A stretch of 64,000 bases of DNA, taken from contig JAEWAF010000064.1 of NCBI GenBank assembly GCA_023391815.1, positions 62,001 through 126,000 on the forward strand, read 5' to 3'. A model generated the notes under the pieces. That model ran no database searches. It was not told the origin of the DNA and saw only the letters and a list, made by a program, of their open reading frames with translations. A program made the position numbers and the translations under genes. Positions 8,940 to 17,625 of the stretch are shown piece by piece (position 1 is the stretch's first letter; each line of letters opens with the position of its first letter). This DNA comes from Pseudomonadota bacterium. Its GTDB lineage: Bacteria > Pseudomonadota > Gammaproteobacteria > Steroidobacterales > Steroidobacteraceae.

Positions 8940-9893
8940 ATGAGCTCTCGTCGGCTGCTTGCTGGCTTGCTTTTCGCTGTAATGGCTGTTCCCGCGCTGG
9001 CTGCAGGTCCGGACTCGGTCCGCTCCTCGGCGCTCGCAGACAACGGGCTGAAGAAGGAAGCTTTCCCGCGCTGGCAGCGAGTGGCGCCGGACGCTTATAT
9101 ATTCGAAGGCGTGCATTCCCCGGATCCGTCCGGTGCGATCTTCACCACCGTCTCGCTCGTGGTGATCACGAAAGAAGGCGTGCTGGTCGTCGATGGACAG
9201 GGCACCGTGCCCGAGACTCAGCAGCTCATCGATCGAATCAAGAAAGTTACATCGCAGCCAATCAAGTATGTGGTGATCGGATCGGATCACGGCGATCACA
9301 CCGGCGGCAATGCGGCTTTCACGGCCGCCTATCCCGAAGTCGTGTTCGTTGCGTCACCGGCTTCCAAGGCAGCACTCGCCAAGGCCAAGAATGCGGCTGT
9401 GCCAACCCGATTGGTGCAGGATCGCGACACGATCAAGCTGGGTGGCAGCGAGGTTCAGGTGTTGAACCTGGGACGCGCGCACACTGGCGGCGACCTGGTC
9501 GCTTATCTGCCGGCCAGCAAAGTTTTATTCATGAGCGAGGTGTATCTGCGAGGACTGTTCCCCGCGATGCGCAGCGCGTATCCGAGCGAGTGGCTTGCGA
9601 CACTCGACAAGGCGCTGGCGATGGATGTTTCTTTGTACATCGCGGGCCACGGCTTCACGGACGCCGGGCCGGTCATGAAGCAGGACCTCATCGAGTTCAA
9701 GAAAGCGATCGAGGCAGTGATTGCGGAGTCGAAGCGCTTGCACGCGGCTGGCTTGAAGTGTGAATCGGCGAAGGAATGTCCGGCCATCGAGCAGGCGAAT
9801 TGGGGCCCGTATAAGAAGTGGCCGGCTAGCGGCAGTCAGGGACCGGTCGCCGTGGCGAAGGTTTATCAGGAGCTGGACGGCAAGTTGCCGTGA
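8940..9893 (+). CDS. exported metallo-beta-lactamase-fold hydrolase
   Basis: 317 aa from the ATG at 8940, preceded by TTGGAGG; residues 1-22 are a signal peptide ending ALA-AGP. The MBL core is visible: GVLVVDGQG near 80-88, the metal motif as S115-D-H117-G-D119-H120, a third-ligand-like GRAHTGGD loop near 180, and YIAGHGF near 237. The normal HxHxDH thus has serine in place of its first histidine, so metal binding at site 1 may be altered. The family is broad (lactonases, thioesterases, quinoprotein-associated hydrolases). It follows a TonB receptor and probably acts on the imported compound in the periplasm. Confidence 0.85.
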   Translation: MSSRRLLAGLLFAVMAVPALAAGPDSVRSSALADNGLKKEAFPRWQRVAPDAYIFEGVHSPDPSGAIFTTVSLVVITKEGVLVVDGQGTVPETQQLIDRIKKVTSQPIKYVVIGSDHGDHTGGNAAFTAAYPEVVFVASPASKAALAKAKNAAVPTRLVQDRDTIKLGGSEVQVLNLGRAHTGGDLVAYLPASKVLFMSEVYLRGLFPAMRSAYPSEWLATLDKALAMDVSLYIAGHGFTDAGPVMKQDLIEFKKAIEAVIAESKRLHAAGLKCESAKECPAIEQANWGPYKKWPASGSQGPVAVAKVYQELDGKLP

Positions 9894-9898
9894 AAGCG

Positions 9899-9922
9899 TG
9901 CCCGGAGTAATAACACCGGGCA
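9899..9922. terminator. possible bidirectional stem-loop between convergent genes
   Basis: TGCCCGG at 9899-9905 pairs with CCGGGCA at 9916-9922 around a 10-base AT-rich loop, just after the MBL gene and before the convergent SRPBCC gene end at 9988. There is no T-run, so the call rests on position and pairing only. Confidence 0.3.
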
Positions 9923-9987
9923 GCGAGCAGAACCTCACCTCGGGCCGCCAGCGACACTGGCCGAACACGCGGAGCTGAAAGCTTTCT

Positions 9988-10425
9988 TCAGGCTCGAGAC
10001 TCGAGCGCCCGCGCCAGGTTAGCGAAGTAGGCTTCGATGTTGCTCTTCGACATGGCTTTCAATGTCGCGGCGTCCTGGCCGATCGGCAGGAACCAAGTGC
10101 GAAGACTCACCATGCTTGCCGACGGTCCTGCCGCGATCACACGAACTTCGCCGCGATACTCCGTCCACGGCAACGACCCGTTGTCGGTCATCGAGTAGCG
10201 CATTCGCATCAGCGCATCGTCGTGCTCGTCGAGCCGCTCGACGACGCTGCCCGAGCCGATCTGCGGTTCGAGATGATAGATGCGCTCCGCGCCGATGCCC
10301 TGACCTCGGACTTCGACCCGCGCCACGTAACCGCGCGTCAACACGTCGCCGCCGAAATCGCCGACGATGCGCCACGTTTCGCGTGCCGGGGCATCGAAGC
10401 GCTGCCCGAGTTCGACCATTTCCAT
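9988..10425 (-). CDS. SRPBCC-family protein
   Basis: 145 aa on the minus strand without signal peptide. It opens with MVELGQRFDAPARETWRIVG, has a central beta-rich section and closes with a long helix (AMSKSNIEAYFANLARALES), the layout of polyketide-cyclase/dehydrase-like START proteins. Ligand and role are unknown. It is transcribed away from the large LuxR-type regulator with a 158-base shared promoter region, so it is a plausible target of that regulator. Confidence 0.78.
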   Translation of the reverse strand: MEMVELGQRFDAPARETWRIVGDFGGDVLTRGYVARVEVRGQGIGAERIYHLEPQIGSGSVVERLDEHDDALMRMRYSMTDNGSLPWTEYRGEVRVIAAGPSASMVSLRTWFLPIGQDAATLKAMSKSNIEAYFANLARALESRA

Positions 10426-10501
10426 CGATATTTCCTCTGACCGTGGCTACGGGAGCCGGCGTCAGCGCCGGGTGCGGAAACTTAGACCAGCAGTCGGTGC
10501 G

Positions 10502-10515
10502 GCGGTATCCGCCGT
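10502..10515 (-). promoter_or_regulatory. 14-base motif, copy A, in the SRPBCC / LuxR divergent promoter
   Basis: Read on the minus strand this is TACGGCGGATACCG. It matches copy B (TGCGGCGGATACTG at 13320-13333) in 12 of 14 positions. Copy A lies before the LuxR-type gene and the divergent SRPBCC gene; copy B lies before the next receptor operon. A regulator-binding site is the simplest reading, but the motif is GC-rich and overlaps short inverted repeats, so chance is not excluded. Confidence 0.3.
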
Positions 10516-10583
10516 AACGGGGGACGGCTTTCAGGGGACCGCGACTTGCGCCGCCTTCAGCGGCGGAGTACACAGCGCTTGTC

Positions 10584-13280
10584 ATGCAGACGACCTGGAT
10601 TGCCTCCTCACGAGTGACGCCGCCGCGTCAGCGTGCCACGTTGCTCCAGCGCCAGCGCTTGCTGGATCGCTTCCAGGCGCCCGAATCGCCGCGTCTGACC
10701 GTCCTCGAAGCACCCGCTGGGTTCGGCAAGACCACGTTGCTGGCCGAACTTCACAACGAGTTTCGCGCCCATGGCGTTACCGCCGCCTGGGTCACCGTCG
10801 AGTCCAACGAATGCGATCTGCATTGGTTGTGCGCGTATCTGCTGGTCTCACTGCGACGTAGCCACGTGGCGCTGGCTGGCGTGCCTCAGGCTTCGGATGA
10901 CGAGTTGCTGTCTTGGACCAGTGCTGCTTTGAGCTGCGTACTCATCGCCTCGATCGAAGCTCACGGCGCGCCGACCGTACTATTGCTGGACGATGTGCAT
11001 TGGATGACGCCCGAGATGCTGGGAGGCGAGTTCGCCGCTCTCATCGAGAAGTTGCCGGACAATGCTCGCGTCATCGTCGCTTCGCGCGCCCGCATCAGCC
11101 AGACCTTCTGGCTGCTGGCTGCGCGTGGTGAAGTGGACGTCATCGACGATCGTGAATTGCGCTTCACCGATACGGAGATGCGCGAGCTGCTTGGATCGAG
11201 CACGAGCGCCACGTTGCTGGAACGACTGATGGTCGTGACTGAAGGCTGGCCGGTAGCGCTGCAGCTGGCGCGCATCTGGTCCAACGATCCGCGGGCCGGT
11301 CGGCAGAATCTGGAGCAATTGGCGGCGCCCAGCGGCAACCTCGCGCATCTCGTGTGCGAGCAGATCATGTCGTCCATCGGCGAGGAAAAGCGCAACCTGC
11401 TGGTCCGTTGTGCCGCGTTCGAGCGGATCGGAGCAGACTTGTTCGATTACGTCTTCGGCCGCACCGACGGTCGTTCGTTTCTCGAATGGCTGGCGACACA
11501 TACACCGATGGCGGTGCGCCTGGAGGACGACACGGGCTGGTATAGATATCACTCCTTGTTCACCGAGTTCCTGCGAACCGAGTTGCACCAGCTGCCCGCG
11601 GCGGAAGTGTTTCCGATTCATGAACGTGCGGCGGAATGGTTTCTGGCGCGCGGGCTGCTGCAGGATGCGTTCAAGCACGCCGAGCGTACCGGTCGAACTG
11701 ACTTCATGGCCGAGATCGCCGAGCGCGCCGGCGGCTGGCGCATCGTGATGGGAGGCGGGCGCAGCGCGCTCGCGTGGATTTGCCGATTGCCGGTCGCCGA
11801 TGGCCGCACGCATCCGCTCGTGCGGCTCGCTCAGATTTATTCGATGGTTCAGGACGGTTTGATTCGTGAAGGACGGGCAGCGTACGAGGACTTGCGTCAG
11901 GCGACACGCGGCTTCACGCGCGGCCGTCATGGCCGCTGGGACCCGGCGCTCGCGATCGAGTGCGAGATGATGGATGTGATCTTCCGCATCTACGAAGATC
12001 GTCCCATCCTGCCGCAAAGCATTTTCGCTTTCGATCGTGAGGTCGCGGCGCCCTCGGCGCTCGACCGTCGCGTCGCGAATCTGAGCTCCAATCTCGCCTG
12101 CTACGGTTACTTCGACGTCGGCGACTTCGAAAGCAGCTTGCGTTTCGGCAATCACGGCCTGGCGCGCAATCGAGCCATCGGTTCCACGTACCCGGAAGTT
12201 TATCTGCTGATCTACATGGGGCAGGCGTGCTTCCGTCTGAATCGAACCGCCGAGGCACGCGCGCACTATCAGCAGGCCATCGATCTGGCGGGGCGCTTTT
12301 ATGGGCCGACCAACAATGTGTGGGCCATCGCTACGGTGCTGCTGGCCAGGCTCGAGCTGGAGCTGGGCAATGTCGAACGTGCCCACGCGGGTCTGCAAGC
12401 CGCGCTGGACGATGTGCTCGAACGCGATGGCTGGTTCGATATCTTTGCGGCCGGCATGGAGACGGCCTGCTGGCTGCGCTTGTTCACCGAGGGCGAGAGC
12501 GCTGCATTGGAAGCGCTCGCCCCAGTCGCACGGCAGGCACAAGCCCGCGGCCTCGGCCGTCTATCGCTGCTTGCCAGCTTGCAGCGGGCCGAGTTGCGAC
12601 TGATGTCAGGGGACGTTGCAGGCGCAACTCGATTGCTCGAGCCCGAGCTCGGTCACGAAGCATTGGCGGACTCGAGCAACCCGGCGCCACGCGACACCAT
12701 CATCGCCGCAATGTTCATTGAGCTACAGGCGCGTCAGTCGCTGTTGAGCGGGCAATCGGCCGCGGCCTTGGAGCTGGCAGTAGAGCTGGAAAGCCGTTTG
12801 GAACGTTCCGGGTTCGTGCATGCCCATGTGCGTGCGCAGCTATTCTCGATTGCGATCAGTCTCGCGGCACAGCGACCGCTGGCGCGCTCGAAGATGGAGT
12901 TGGCATTGCGAACCGCCGTGAAGTCAGACGTTGTGCTGGCCGCTGCCCGCTTGGGCGCGCCTCTGTGCGAGACGTTGGCCGGCATTGCCAGTACCGCTGC
13001 GGAAGCGGACTTTGCCGCTCGAGCGCTGGCTCTCGCCGAGCAATTGCACGCGCGTGGGATGCAACGTCTCGGCGCTGTCGGTCGTGAATCTCCGCTCTCG
13101 CCGCGCGAGCAGGAAATCCTGCGAGAGCTGGCCAATGGCTGCTCCAACAAGGAGATCGCCCGAAAACTGTCGATCGCCGAATCGACCGTGAAGACTCACA
13201 AGGAACGGCTCTACGAAAAATTGGGTGTCTGCTCCCGTTCCTCCGCGATCCAGGTCGCGAAGTCCCTCGCTTTGCTCTAA
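10584..13280 (+). CDS. LAL-type (MalT-like) LuxR-family transcriptional regulator
   Basis: 898 aa. A STAND-type ATPase occupies the N-terminus with Walker A APAGFGKTT at 43-51 and Walker B VLLLDDVHWM near 131-140. The middle (about 350-800) is helical, with TPR-like repeats as in MalT, where inducer binds. The C-terminus is a LuxR/GerE helix-turn-helix (LSPREQEILRELANG near 832, then KEIARKLSIAESTVKTHKE). Members are ATP-dependent, inducer-responsive activators of catabolic operons. The next gene is a TonB receptor starting an oxygenase operon on the same strand, which is its most likely target. A GC hairpin at 10548-10564 lies just before the ATG. Confidence 0.93.
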   Translation: MQTTWIASSRVTPPRQRATLLQRQRLLDRFQAPESPRLTVLEAPAGFGKTTLLAELHNEFRAHGVTAAWVTVESNECDLHWLCAYLLVSLRRSHVALAGVPQASDDELLSWTSAALSCVLIASIEAHGAPTVLLLDDVHWMTPEMLGGEFAALIEKLPDNARVIVASRARISQTFWLLAARGEVDVIDDRELRFTDTEMRELLGSSTSATLLERLMVVTEGWPVALQLARIWSNDPRAGRQNLEQLAAPSGNLAHLVCEQIMSSIGEEKRNLLVRCAAFERIGADLFDYVFGRTDGRSFLEWLATHTPMAVRLEDDTGWYRYHSLFTEFLRTELHQLPAAEVFPIHERAAEWFLARGLLQDAFKHAERTGRTDFMAEIAERAGGWRIVMGGGRSALAWICRLPVADGRTHPLVRLAQIYSMVQDGLIREGRAAYEDLRQATRGFTRGRHGRWDPALAIECEMMDVIFRIYEDRPILPQSIFAFDREVAAPSALDRRVANLSSNLACYGYFDVGDFESSLRFGNHGLARNRAIGSTYPEVYLLIYMGQACFRLNRTAEARAHYQQAIDLAGRFYGPTNNVWAIATVLLARLELELGNVERAHAGLQAALDDVLERDGWFDIFAAGMETACWLRLFTEGESAALEALAPVARQAQARGLGRLSLLASLQRAELRLMSGDVAGATRLLEPELGHEALADSSNPAPRDTIIAAMFIELQARQSLLSGQSAAALELAVELESRLERSGFVHAHVRAQLFSIAISLAAQRPLARSKMELALRTAVKSDVVLAAARLGAPLCETLAGIASTAAEADFAARALALAEQLHARGMQRLGAVGRESPLSPREQEILRELANGCSNKEIARKLSIAESTVKTHKERLYEKLGVCSRSSAIQVAKSLALL

Positions 13281-13319
13281 CACGATCGGCGCCGGCGCTC
13301 CGCCGGCCCTGTCCGCCAT

Positions 13320-13333
13320 TGCGGCGGATACTG
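13320..13333 (+). promoter_or_regulatory. 14-base motif, copy B, upstream of the receptor-oxygenase operon
   Basis: TGCGGCGGATACTG, 12/14 identical to copy A read on the minus strand at 10502-10515. It is also the right part of a small palindrome (TCCGCC at 13312-13317 with GGCGGA at 13323-13328). It lies about 80 bases before the receptor ATG, a reasonable activator position. Confidence 0.3.
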
Positions 13334-13349
13334 TGCTCGCCCGGGGCGG

Positions 13350-13394
13350 TATAGCTTGCTGTCCGACGCCAACTTCGGTGTCGCGCAAGCTATA
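13350..13394 (+). promoter_or_regulatory. long stem-loop immediately upstream of the TonB receptor start
   Basis: Perfect 10-base arms TATAGCTTGC (13350-13359) and GCAAGCTATA (13385-13394) enclose 25 bases that themselves can pair (GACGCC with GGTGTC through one G-T wobble). The structure ends 14 bases before the ATG at 13409 and directly before the AAGAGA ribosome-site region. It could be a 5'-leader hairpin controlling translation or an operator for a dimeric regulator. No T-run follows, so it is not a classic terminator for the upstream gene. Confidence 0.5.
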
Positions 13395-13408
13395 TCAAGA
13401 GAACTCCC

Positions 13409-15457
13409 ATGTGCGATTCCCGCAAAGTTAAAACGCATGGCAAATTACTGGTCGCCGCGATGGCAGCGTACTGCGGCACCGGGACGGCCCAGGAGGTCAC
13501 TCCGTTCGCCGCGCTCGAAGAAGTCGTCGTGACCGCACGTCAGCGTGCGGAAAATCTCAGCGAAGTGCCCGATTCGATCACGGCGTTCACGGCGGAAGCG
13601 ATCGAGCGGCGTGGCATAGAATCCATCGAAGACGCACTGTCCTTCGTGCCTTCGGTTTCGTTCGTGAATGCGCAGGACGCGGGCTTGTCCAGCATCAGCA
13701 TCCGCGGCATCGGCCAGGTTCGTAACGGCGAGCCGCCGGTCGCCATCGTCATCGACGGCGTGCAGCTGAGCTCCGCCGACCAGATCAAACAAGTGCTCAC
13801 CGACGTGGAGCGCATCGAAGTGCTGAAGGGCCCGCAAGGCGCGCTCTACGGGCGCAACGCCATCGGCGGTGCGATCGTGATCGAGACCAAGAAACCTTCC
13901 AACGATCTTGGCGGGCGCGTCACGCTCACCGCGGGCAACGGCAACGAGCGCACTGTCGAGGGCGTGCTCAGCGGTCCGATCGTTGCCGACGCGGCTGGGT
14001 TCCGGTTGGTCGCGGGCTATAGCGATTTCGACGGCGTGATCGATAACGTCACGCTCAATCGCAAGGTCGATTTTCACGAATCGAAGTACGCGCGCGGCAA
14101 GCTGCTGGTGGACACCGGCGGCCCCTGGTCGCTCGATGTCACCGGTTCATGGAGCGATTTCGACGGCGGTGCCTCGTGGTACATCCCGGTGCCGGACGGA
14201 CAGCCGAACAATACTTCGATTCCCGTGCAGGCCGATGAGCTGGGCCACAGCGCGCGCGAGCTGAAGGATATCTCCGCGAAGCTCGACGTGGATGTCGGCG
14301 GCATGAGCCTGCGCTCGGTGACGGCTGCATCCAAAGTGGAAGTCTCGCTGTTCGAAGATCTCGATTGGATGCCGCAGTCGCTGCTCGCGGCCGCGCAGGA
14401 TCGCAAAGTCGATTCCTGGAGCCAGGAGCTGCGTCTCACGTCCGCATCGGAGCAGCGCGTGCGCTGGGTCGGCGGACTCTATTACCTCGAAACCGATCGC
14501 GATACGGATACGACACTCCTGATTCCGCCGCGTCCTTTCCTCACCGTTCCGGCGGTTCGCTCCACGGAGTCGAGCGAAGCGGCGGCGGCGTTCGGTCAAC
14601 TGAATATCGACATCACCGATCCCTTGGAGTTGACGCTGGCACTGCGCTACGACCGGGAGCAGCGCACGCTCACGGATCGACTCGCCGGCGGCGAGCGCGA
14701 CACTACCTTCGATGCCTGGCAGCCGAAGGTGTCGCTCGCTTACAAACTTACGGATGTGACGTTCTACGGCACGGCCGCGCGCGGCTTCCGGAGCGGCGGG
14801 TTCAACGCGCCGAACACGATATTCCAGCCGATCTACGACTCCGAGCTCACGACCAGCTATGAGTTGGGCACGAAGAGCAGCTGGCTCGGCGGGCGTCTGC
14901 ACGCCGATGCCGCCGTGTTCCTCACTCGTTACGACGATCAGCAACAGTTCGTGCTCTCCGGCGCGACGCAGGGCATCGTGAACGTCGATGAAAGTGAGAT
15001 CCGGGGCGTGGAGCTGGAGCTGCGCGCCAGACCGACCGCCAGCCTGGAGCTCGCCGCGAGCTTCAGCGTGATGGACAGCGAAATCAAGAAATACAACGGC
15101 GCGGCCGCGATCGCCGGCAACGAAGTGCCCCTGACGTATGGCTGGTCCTCGAACCTTTCGGCGCAGTACACCTTCGATGTCGGGCCCGCCGAAGTTTCGC
15201 TGTGGGGCGGTTATGAGCGTCGTTCCGATCTGTATTGGCACATCGACAACGCCGACCGGCAGGAGGCGGTGAATCTCGCGAACGCGCGTCTCACCGTCGC
15301 TCTGAGCTCCTGGCGCGCCACGCTGTGGGCTCAGAATCTGTTCGACGAAAAGTACACCGAGGAATTCTTCGCGAACGAGTATCTCGGCGGGTTCAGCGAT
15401 ATCCGCTATCCCGGCACGCCGCGTCGCTACGGCGTGAGCCTGACCTATCAATTCTGA
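13409..15457 (+). CDS. TonB-dependent outer-membrane receptor (682 aa)
   Basis: Signal peptide near residues 10-28, TonB-box-like EEVVVTARQRAENLSEVP at 36-53, plug motifs SISIRGIGQVRNGEP (about 94-108) and VERIEVLKGPQGALYGRN (about 133-150), and a barrel ending RYGVSLTYQF. Shorter than the receptors at 5935 and 58680, and of the group often found beside aromatic or steroid catabolic genes in proteobacteria. It is the first gene of an operon with a Rieske oxygenase (20-base gap), so it probably imports that enzyme's substrate. Confidence 0.93.
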   Translation: MCDSRKVKTHGKLLVAAMAAYCGTGTAQEVTPFAALEEVVVTARQRAENLSEVPDSITAFTAEAIERRGIESIEDALSFVPSVSFVNAQDAGLSSISIRGIGQVRNGEPPVAIVIDGVQLSSADQIKQVLTDVERIEVLKGPQGALYGRNAIGGAIVIETKKPSNDLGGRVTLTAGNGNERTVEGVLSGPIVADAAGFRLVAGYSDFDGVIDNVTLNRKVDFHESKYARGKLLVDTGGPWSLDVTGSWSDFDGGASWYIPVPDGQPNNTSIPVQADELGHSARELKDISAKLDVDVGGMSLRSVTAASKVEVSLFEDLDWMPQSLLAAAQDRKVDSWSQELRLTSASEQRVRWVGGLYYLETDRDTDTTLLIPPRPFLTVPAVRSTESSEAAAAFGQLNIDITDPLELTLALRYDREQRTLTDRLAGGERDTTFDAWQPKVSLAYKLTDVTFYGTAARGFRSGGFNAPNTIFQPIYDSELTTSYELGTKSSWLGGRLHADAAVFLTRYDDQQQFVLSGATQGIVNVDESEIRGVELELRARPTASLELAASFSVMDSEIKKYNGAAAIAGNEVPLTYGWSSNLSAQYTFDVGPAEVSLWGGYERRSDLYWHIDNADRQEAVNLANARLTVALSSWRATLWAQNLFDEKYTEEFFANEYLGGFSDIRYPGTPRRYGVSLTYQF

Positions 15458-15476
15458 CTTCAGCAGCGAGACCTTC

Positions 15477-16529
15477 ATGGATATCACAGACGAAAACGCA
15501 CGCTACTCGCTCGGCGAGTTCGCCGTCGAGCGCGGCATCGAAGCGCGTCGCACCGGTCGCGGCTTGACCTTCGAAGGCCAGGATGGATCGTTCACACAGA
15601 CCTGGTTTCCGGTCTGTCGCTCCTCCGAGCTCGCGCCTGGAGCGGTGCTCGGGCGCGGCTTTCTCGACGGCAGAATCGCCATCTTTCGTACCGCCGACGG
15701 CGTGGCGCAGGTGGTCAGCGCCTACTGTCCGCACAACGGCGCCGACCTCTCGGTCGGTGAAGTGCATGGCGGCGAGTTGCGTTGCAAGTTTCACCGATGG
15801 TGTTTCGATACGCAGGGCCACTGCACCCGCACCGGCAGCGGCGATCGCGTGCCGCCCGGCGCACGCGTGTTTGCTTACCCGACGCGCGAACGCTTCGGCT
15901 TGATCTGGGCTTTCAACGGCGAGCAACCGCTGTTCGAGTTGCCCGATCTGGGCTTCCCTGACGAGGAGCTGGTGTTTCATCCGGAAGTGCCGTCGCTCGA
16001 CATCAATGTCGAGCCCTGGGTCTTCATGTGCAACACGCTCGACTTCAATCACATCCGCTGCGTGCACGGCATCGAGCTGGATCATGCGGATCCATTCGAG
16101 AACATCGAGTGGGGTGCGCATCGGGTTGGATATTCACTGGCGGGCCGCTTCGCCGAGACCGGCGCGCGCGTCGAATATCAGCTGGCCATTCACGGCACCA
16201 ACATCTTCTGGCAGTCCGGACAGATCAACGGCAAGTGGTTCGCCTTCCTGTTCCCTGGCGGGTTGCATCGTCCGGGAACGACACGCTGCTATTACGTGAT
16301 CGCCGCGCACCGAGGCGACGGTAGCGAGGCCGCCTTACAAGCGGCGCGTGAGACGGCTGCCTTCGCCATGAGCCTGGAGAGGATGGTGGTTGAGCAGGAC
16401 CTCGATATTCTGAACACGATCCGCTTCACGCGCGGCATGTTCACCAAGAGCGACCGTGCGCTCGCGCGGTTTGTCGATCACGTCATGAAGTATCCGCGCG
16501 CCCATCCTGGCGCCGCGTGGATCAAGTGA
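15477..16529 (+). CDS. Rieske [2Fe-2S] non-heme iron oxygenase, alpha-type subunit
   Basis: 350 aa, soluble. The Rieske cluster ligands are C84-P-H86 and C103-x2-H106. The mononuclear iron site follows the family rule NxxDxxHxxxxH with N186, D189, H192 and H197. Length and single-subunit appearance fit monooxygenases of the KshA/vanillate-demethylase/phthalate-oxygenase type; no beta subunit is present. Electrons should come from the [2Fe-2S] ferredoxin two genes downstream; no flavoprotein reductase is encoded beside it. The TonB receptor immediately upstream suggests a hydrophobic or aromatic imported substrate; which one cannot be told. Confidence 0.92.
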   Translation: MDITDENARYSLGEFAVERGIEARRTGRGLTFEGQDGSFTQTWFPVCRSSELAPGAVLGRGFLDGRIAIFRTADGVAQVVSAYCPHNGADLSVGEVHGGELRCKFHRWCFDTQGHCTRTGSGDRVPPGARVFAYPTRERFGLIWAFNGEQPLFELPDLGFPDEELVFHPEVPSLDINVEPWVFMCNTLDFNHIRCVHGIELDHADPFENIEWGAHRVGYSLAGRFAETGARVEYQLAIHGTNIFWQSGQINGKWFAFLFPGGLHRPGTTRCYYVIAAHRGDGSEAALQAARETAAFAMSLERMVVEQDLDILNTIRFTRGMFTKSDRALARFVDHVMKYPRAHPGAAWIK

Positions 16530-17233
16530 TGGAAGCGAAGGAGTACAGCGTGAATCGATCCGTGTTGTTGATCGTGACGTCGCATGATCGCCTGGGGGAC
16601 TCGGGACGCGGCACAGGCGCCTGGCTCGAAGAACTGGCGCAGGCTTATTACGTGTTGGCGAACTCGGGCCTCGAGATCGATATCGCTTCGCCTCGCGGCG
16701 GGCGCGCACCGCTCGATCCGTCGAGTTGCGAAGCGCCTTGGTTGTCCCCGCTCGGCGAGCGCTTTCTCGCCGATGGTGTGGCGATGGGCAAGCTCTATAA
16801 CACGGTCGCGTTGGCTGCCGTCGATGCTGTGCGCTATCGCGGTATCTATATCGTGGGTGGCGCTGGCACGGTTTGGGATCTGCCGAACAGCGCGCCGCTC
16901 GGCGAAATCATCGGAACGTTGCTGGACGCTGGCCGACCCGTGGCGGCTGTTTGTCACGGCGTCGTCGGGCTCGCCACCGCGCGCAATTCGAAAGGCGAGC
17001 CGATGGTGAAGGGTCGAAGAGTGACCGGCTTCAGCAACGTGGAGGAAGAGCAGGTGGGCTATGCGCCGATCCTGCCGCTGCTGCCGGAGAATCTGCTGCG
17101 CTCGTTGGGAGCGGAATACGCCTGCTCGGAGCCATGGACCCAGTGCGTGGTGGTCGATGGATTGCTACTCACCGGCCAGAATCCAGCGTCGGCCGCAGCC
17201 CTCGCCGGCGCGTTGGCCGCGCAGATCGCATGA
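16529..17233 (+). CDS. DJ-1/PfpI-superfamily protein (class I glutamine-amidotransferase-like)
   Basis: 234 aa from the ATG at 16529, whose A is the last base of the Rieske stop codon. A GTG at 16550 has a better ribosome site (AAGGAG six bases before) and would still leave the whole domain, so the true start may be there. The fold is recognisable: SVLLIVTSHD, the GGxxxxLDP segment, the E-containing beta strand GIYIVGGAG (about 105-115) and the nucleophile elbow AAVCHGVVG with cysteine near residue 145. Relatives act as glyoxalase III, chaperones or hydratases. Its place between oxygenase and ferredoxin hints at removal of a reactive aldehyde or a hydration step. Confidence 0.82.
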   Translation: MEAKEYSVNRSVLLIVTSHDRLGDSGRGTGAWLEELAQAYYVLANSGLEIDIASPRGGRAPLDPSSCEAPWLSPLGERFLADGVAMGKLYNTVALAAVDAVRYRGIYIVGGAGTVWDLPNSAPLGEIIGTLLDAGRPVAAVCHGVVGLATARNSKGEPMVKGRRVTGFSNVEEEQVGYAPILPLLPENLLRSLGAEYACSEPWTQCVVVDGLLLTGQNPASAAALAGALAAQIA

Positions 17234-17255
17234 TCTCTGTCACGAGCACTGACAA

Positions 17256-17567
17256 ATGATTCTGCATGTCGTCGATCGGGACGGAGTCGAGCACCAGGTT
17301 GAGGCGCCCTCGGGCGGCAAGGTCATGGAAGTTCTACGGGAGCTCGACTACGGAGTCGCCGCCATCTGCGGCGGCCTGTGTTCCTGCGGAACCTGCCACG
17401 TCTATGTCGACCCTGGCTGGAGTTCGAAGCTTCCGGCGGCTTCCTCCGATGAGCTCGAATTGCTTGCCGGGCTGTCATGTTCGAACGCGGAGTCGCGACT
17501 GTCATGTCAGCTCATCATGACCGAGGCGCTCGACGGCTTGCGTGTGACGATTGCGCCGGACGAATAG
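17256..17567 (+). CDS. [2Fe-2S] ferredoxin, adrenodoxin/putidaredoxin type
   Basis: 103 aa, the family's usual size. Cluster cysteines are C38, C44 and C47 (C-x5-C-x2-C) and C84 in RLSCQL, the spacing of vertebrate-type/putidaredoxin-type ferredoxins; an extra cysteine is at C42. This protein should deliver single electrons to the Rieske oxygenase encoded just upstream. No ferredoxin reductase is found in the window, so the reductase must be supplied from elsewhere. Last gene of the operon beginning at 13409. Confidence 0.93.
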   Translation: MILHVVDRDGVEHQVEAPSGGKVMEVLRELDYGVAAICGGLCSCGTCHVYVDPGWSSKLPAASSDELELLAGLSCSNAESRLSCQLIMTEALDGLRVTIAPDE

Positions 17568-17625
17568 GAGACCGGCCGCTCGCGGCTCGCCGGTATCGAC
17601 CGGCGAACCGGAGCGAGCCGGCAGC

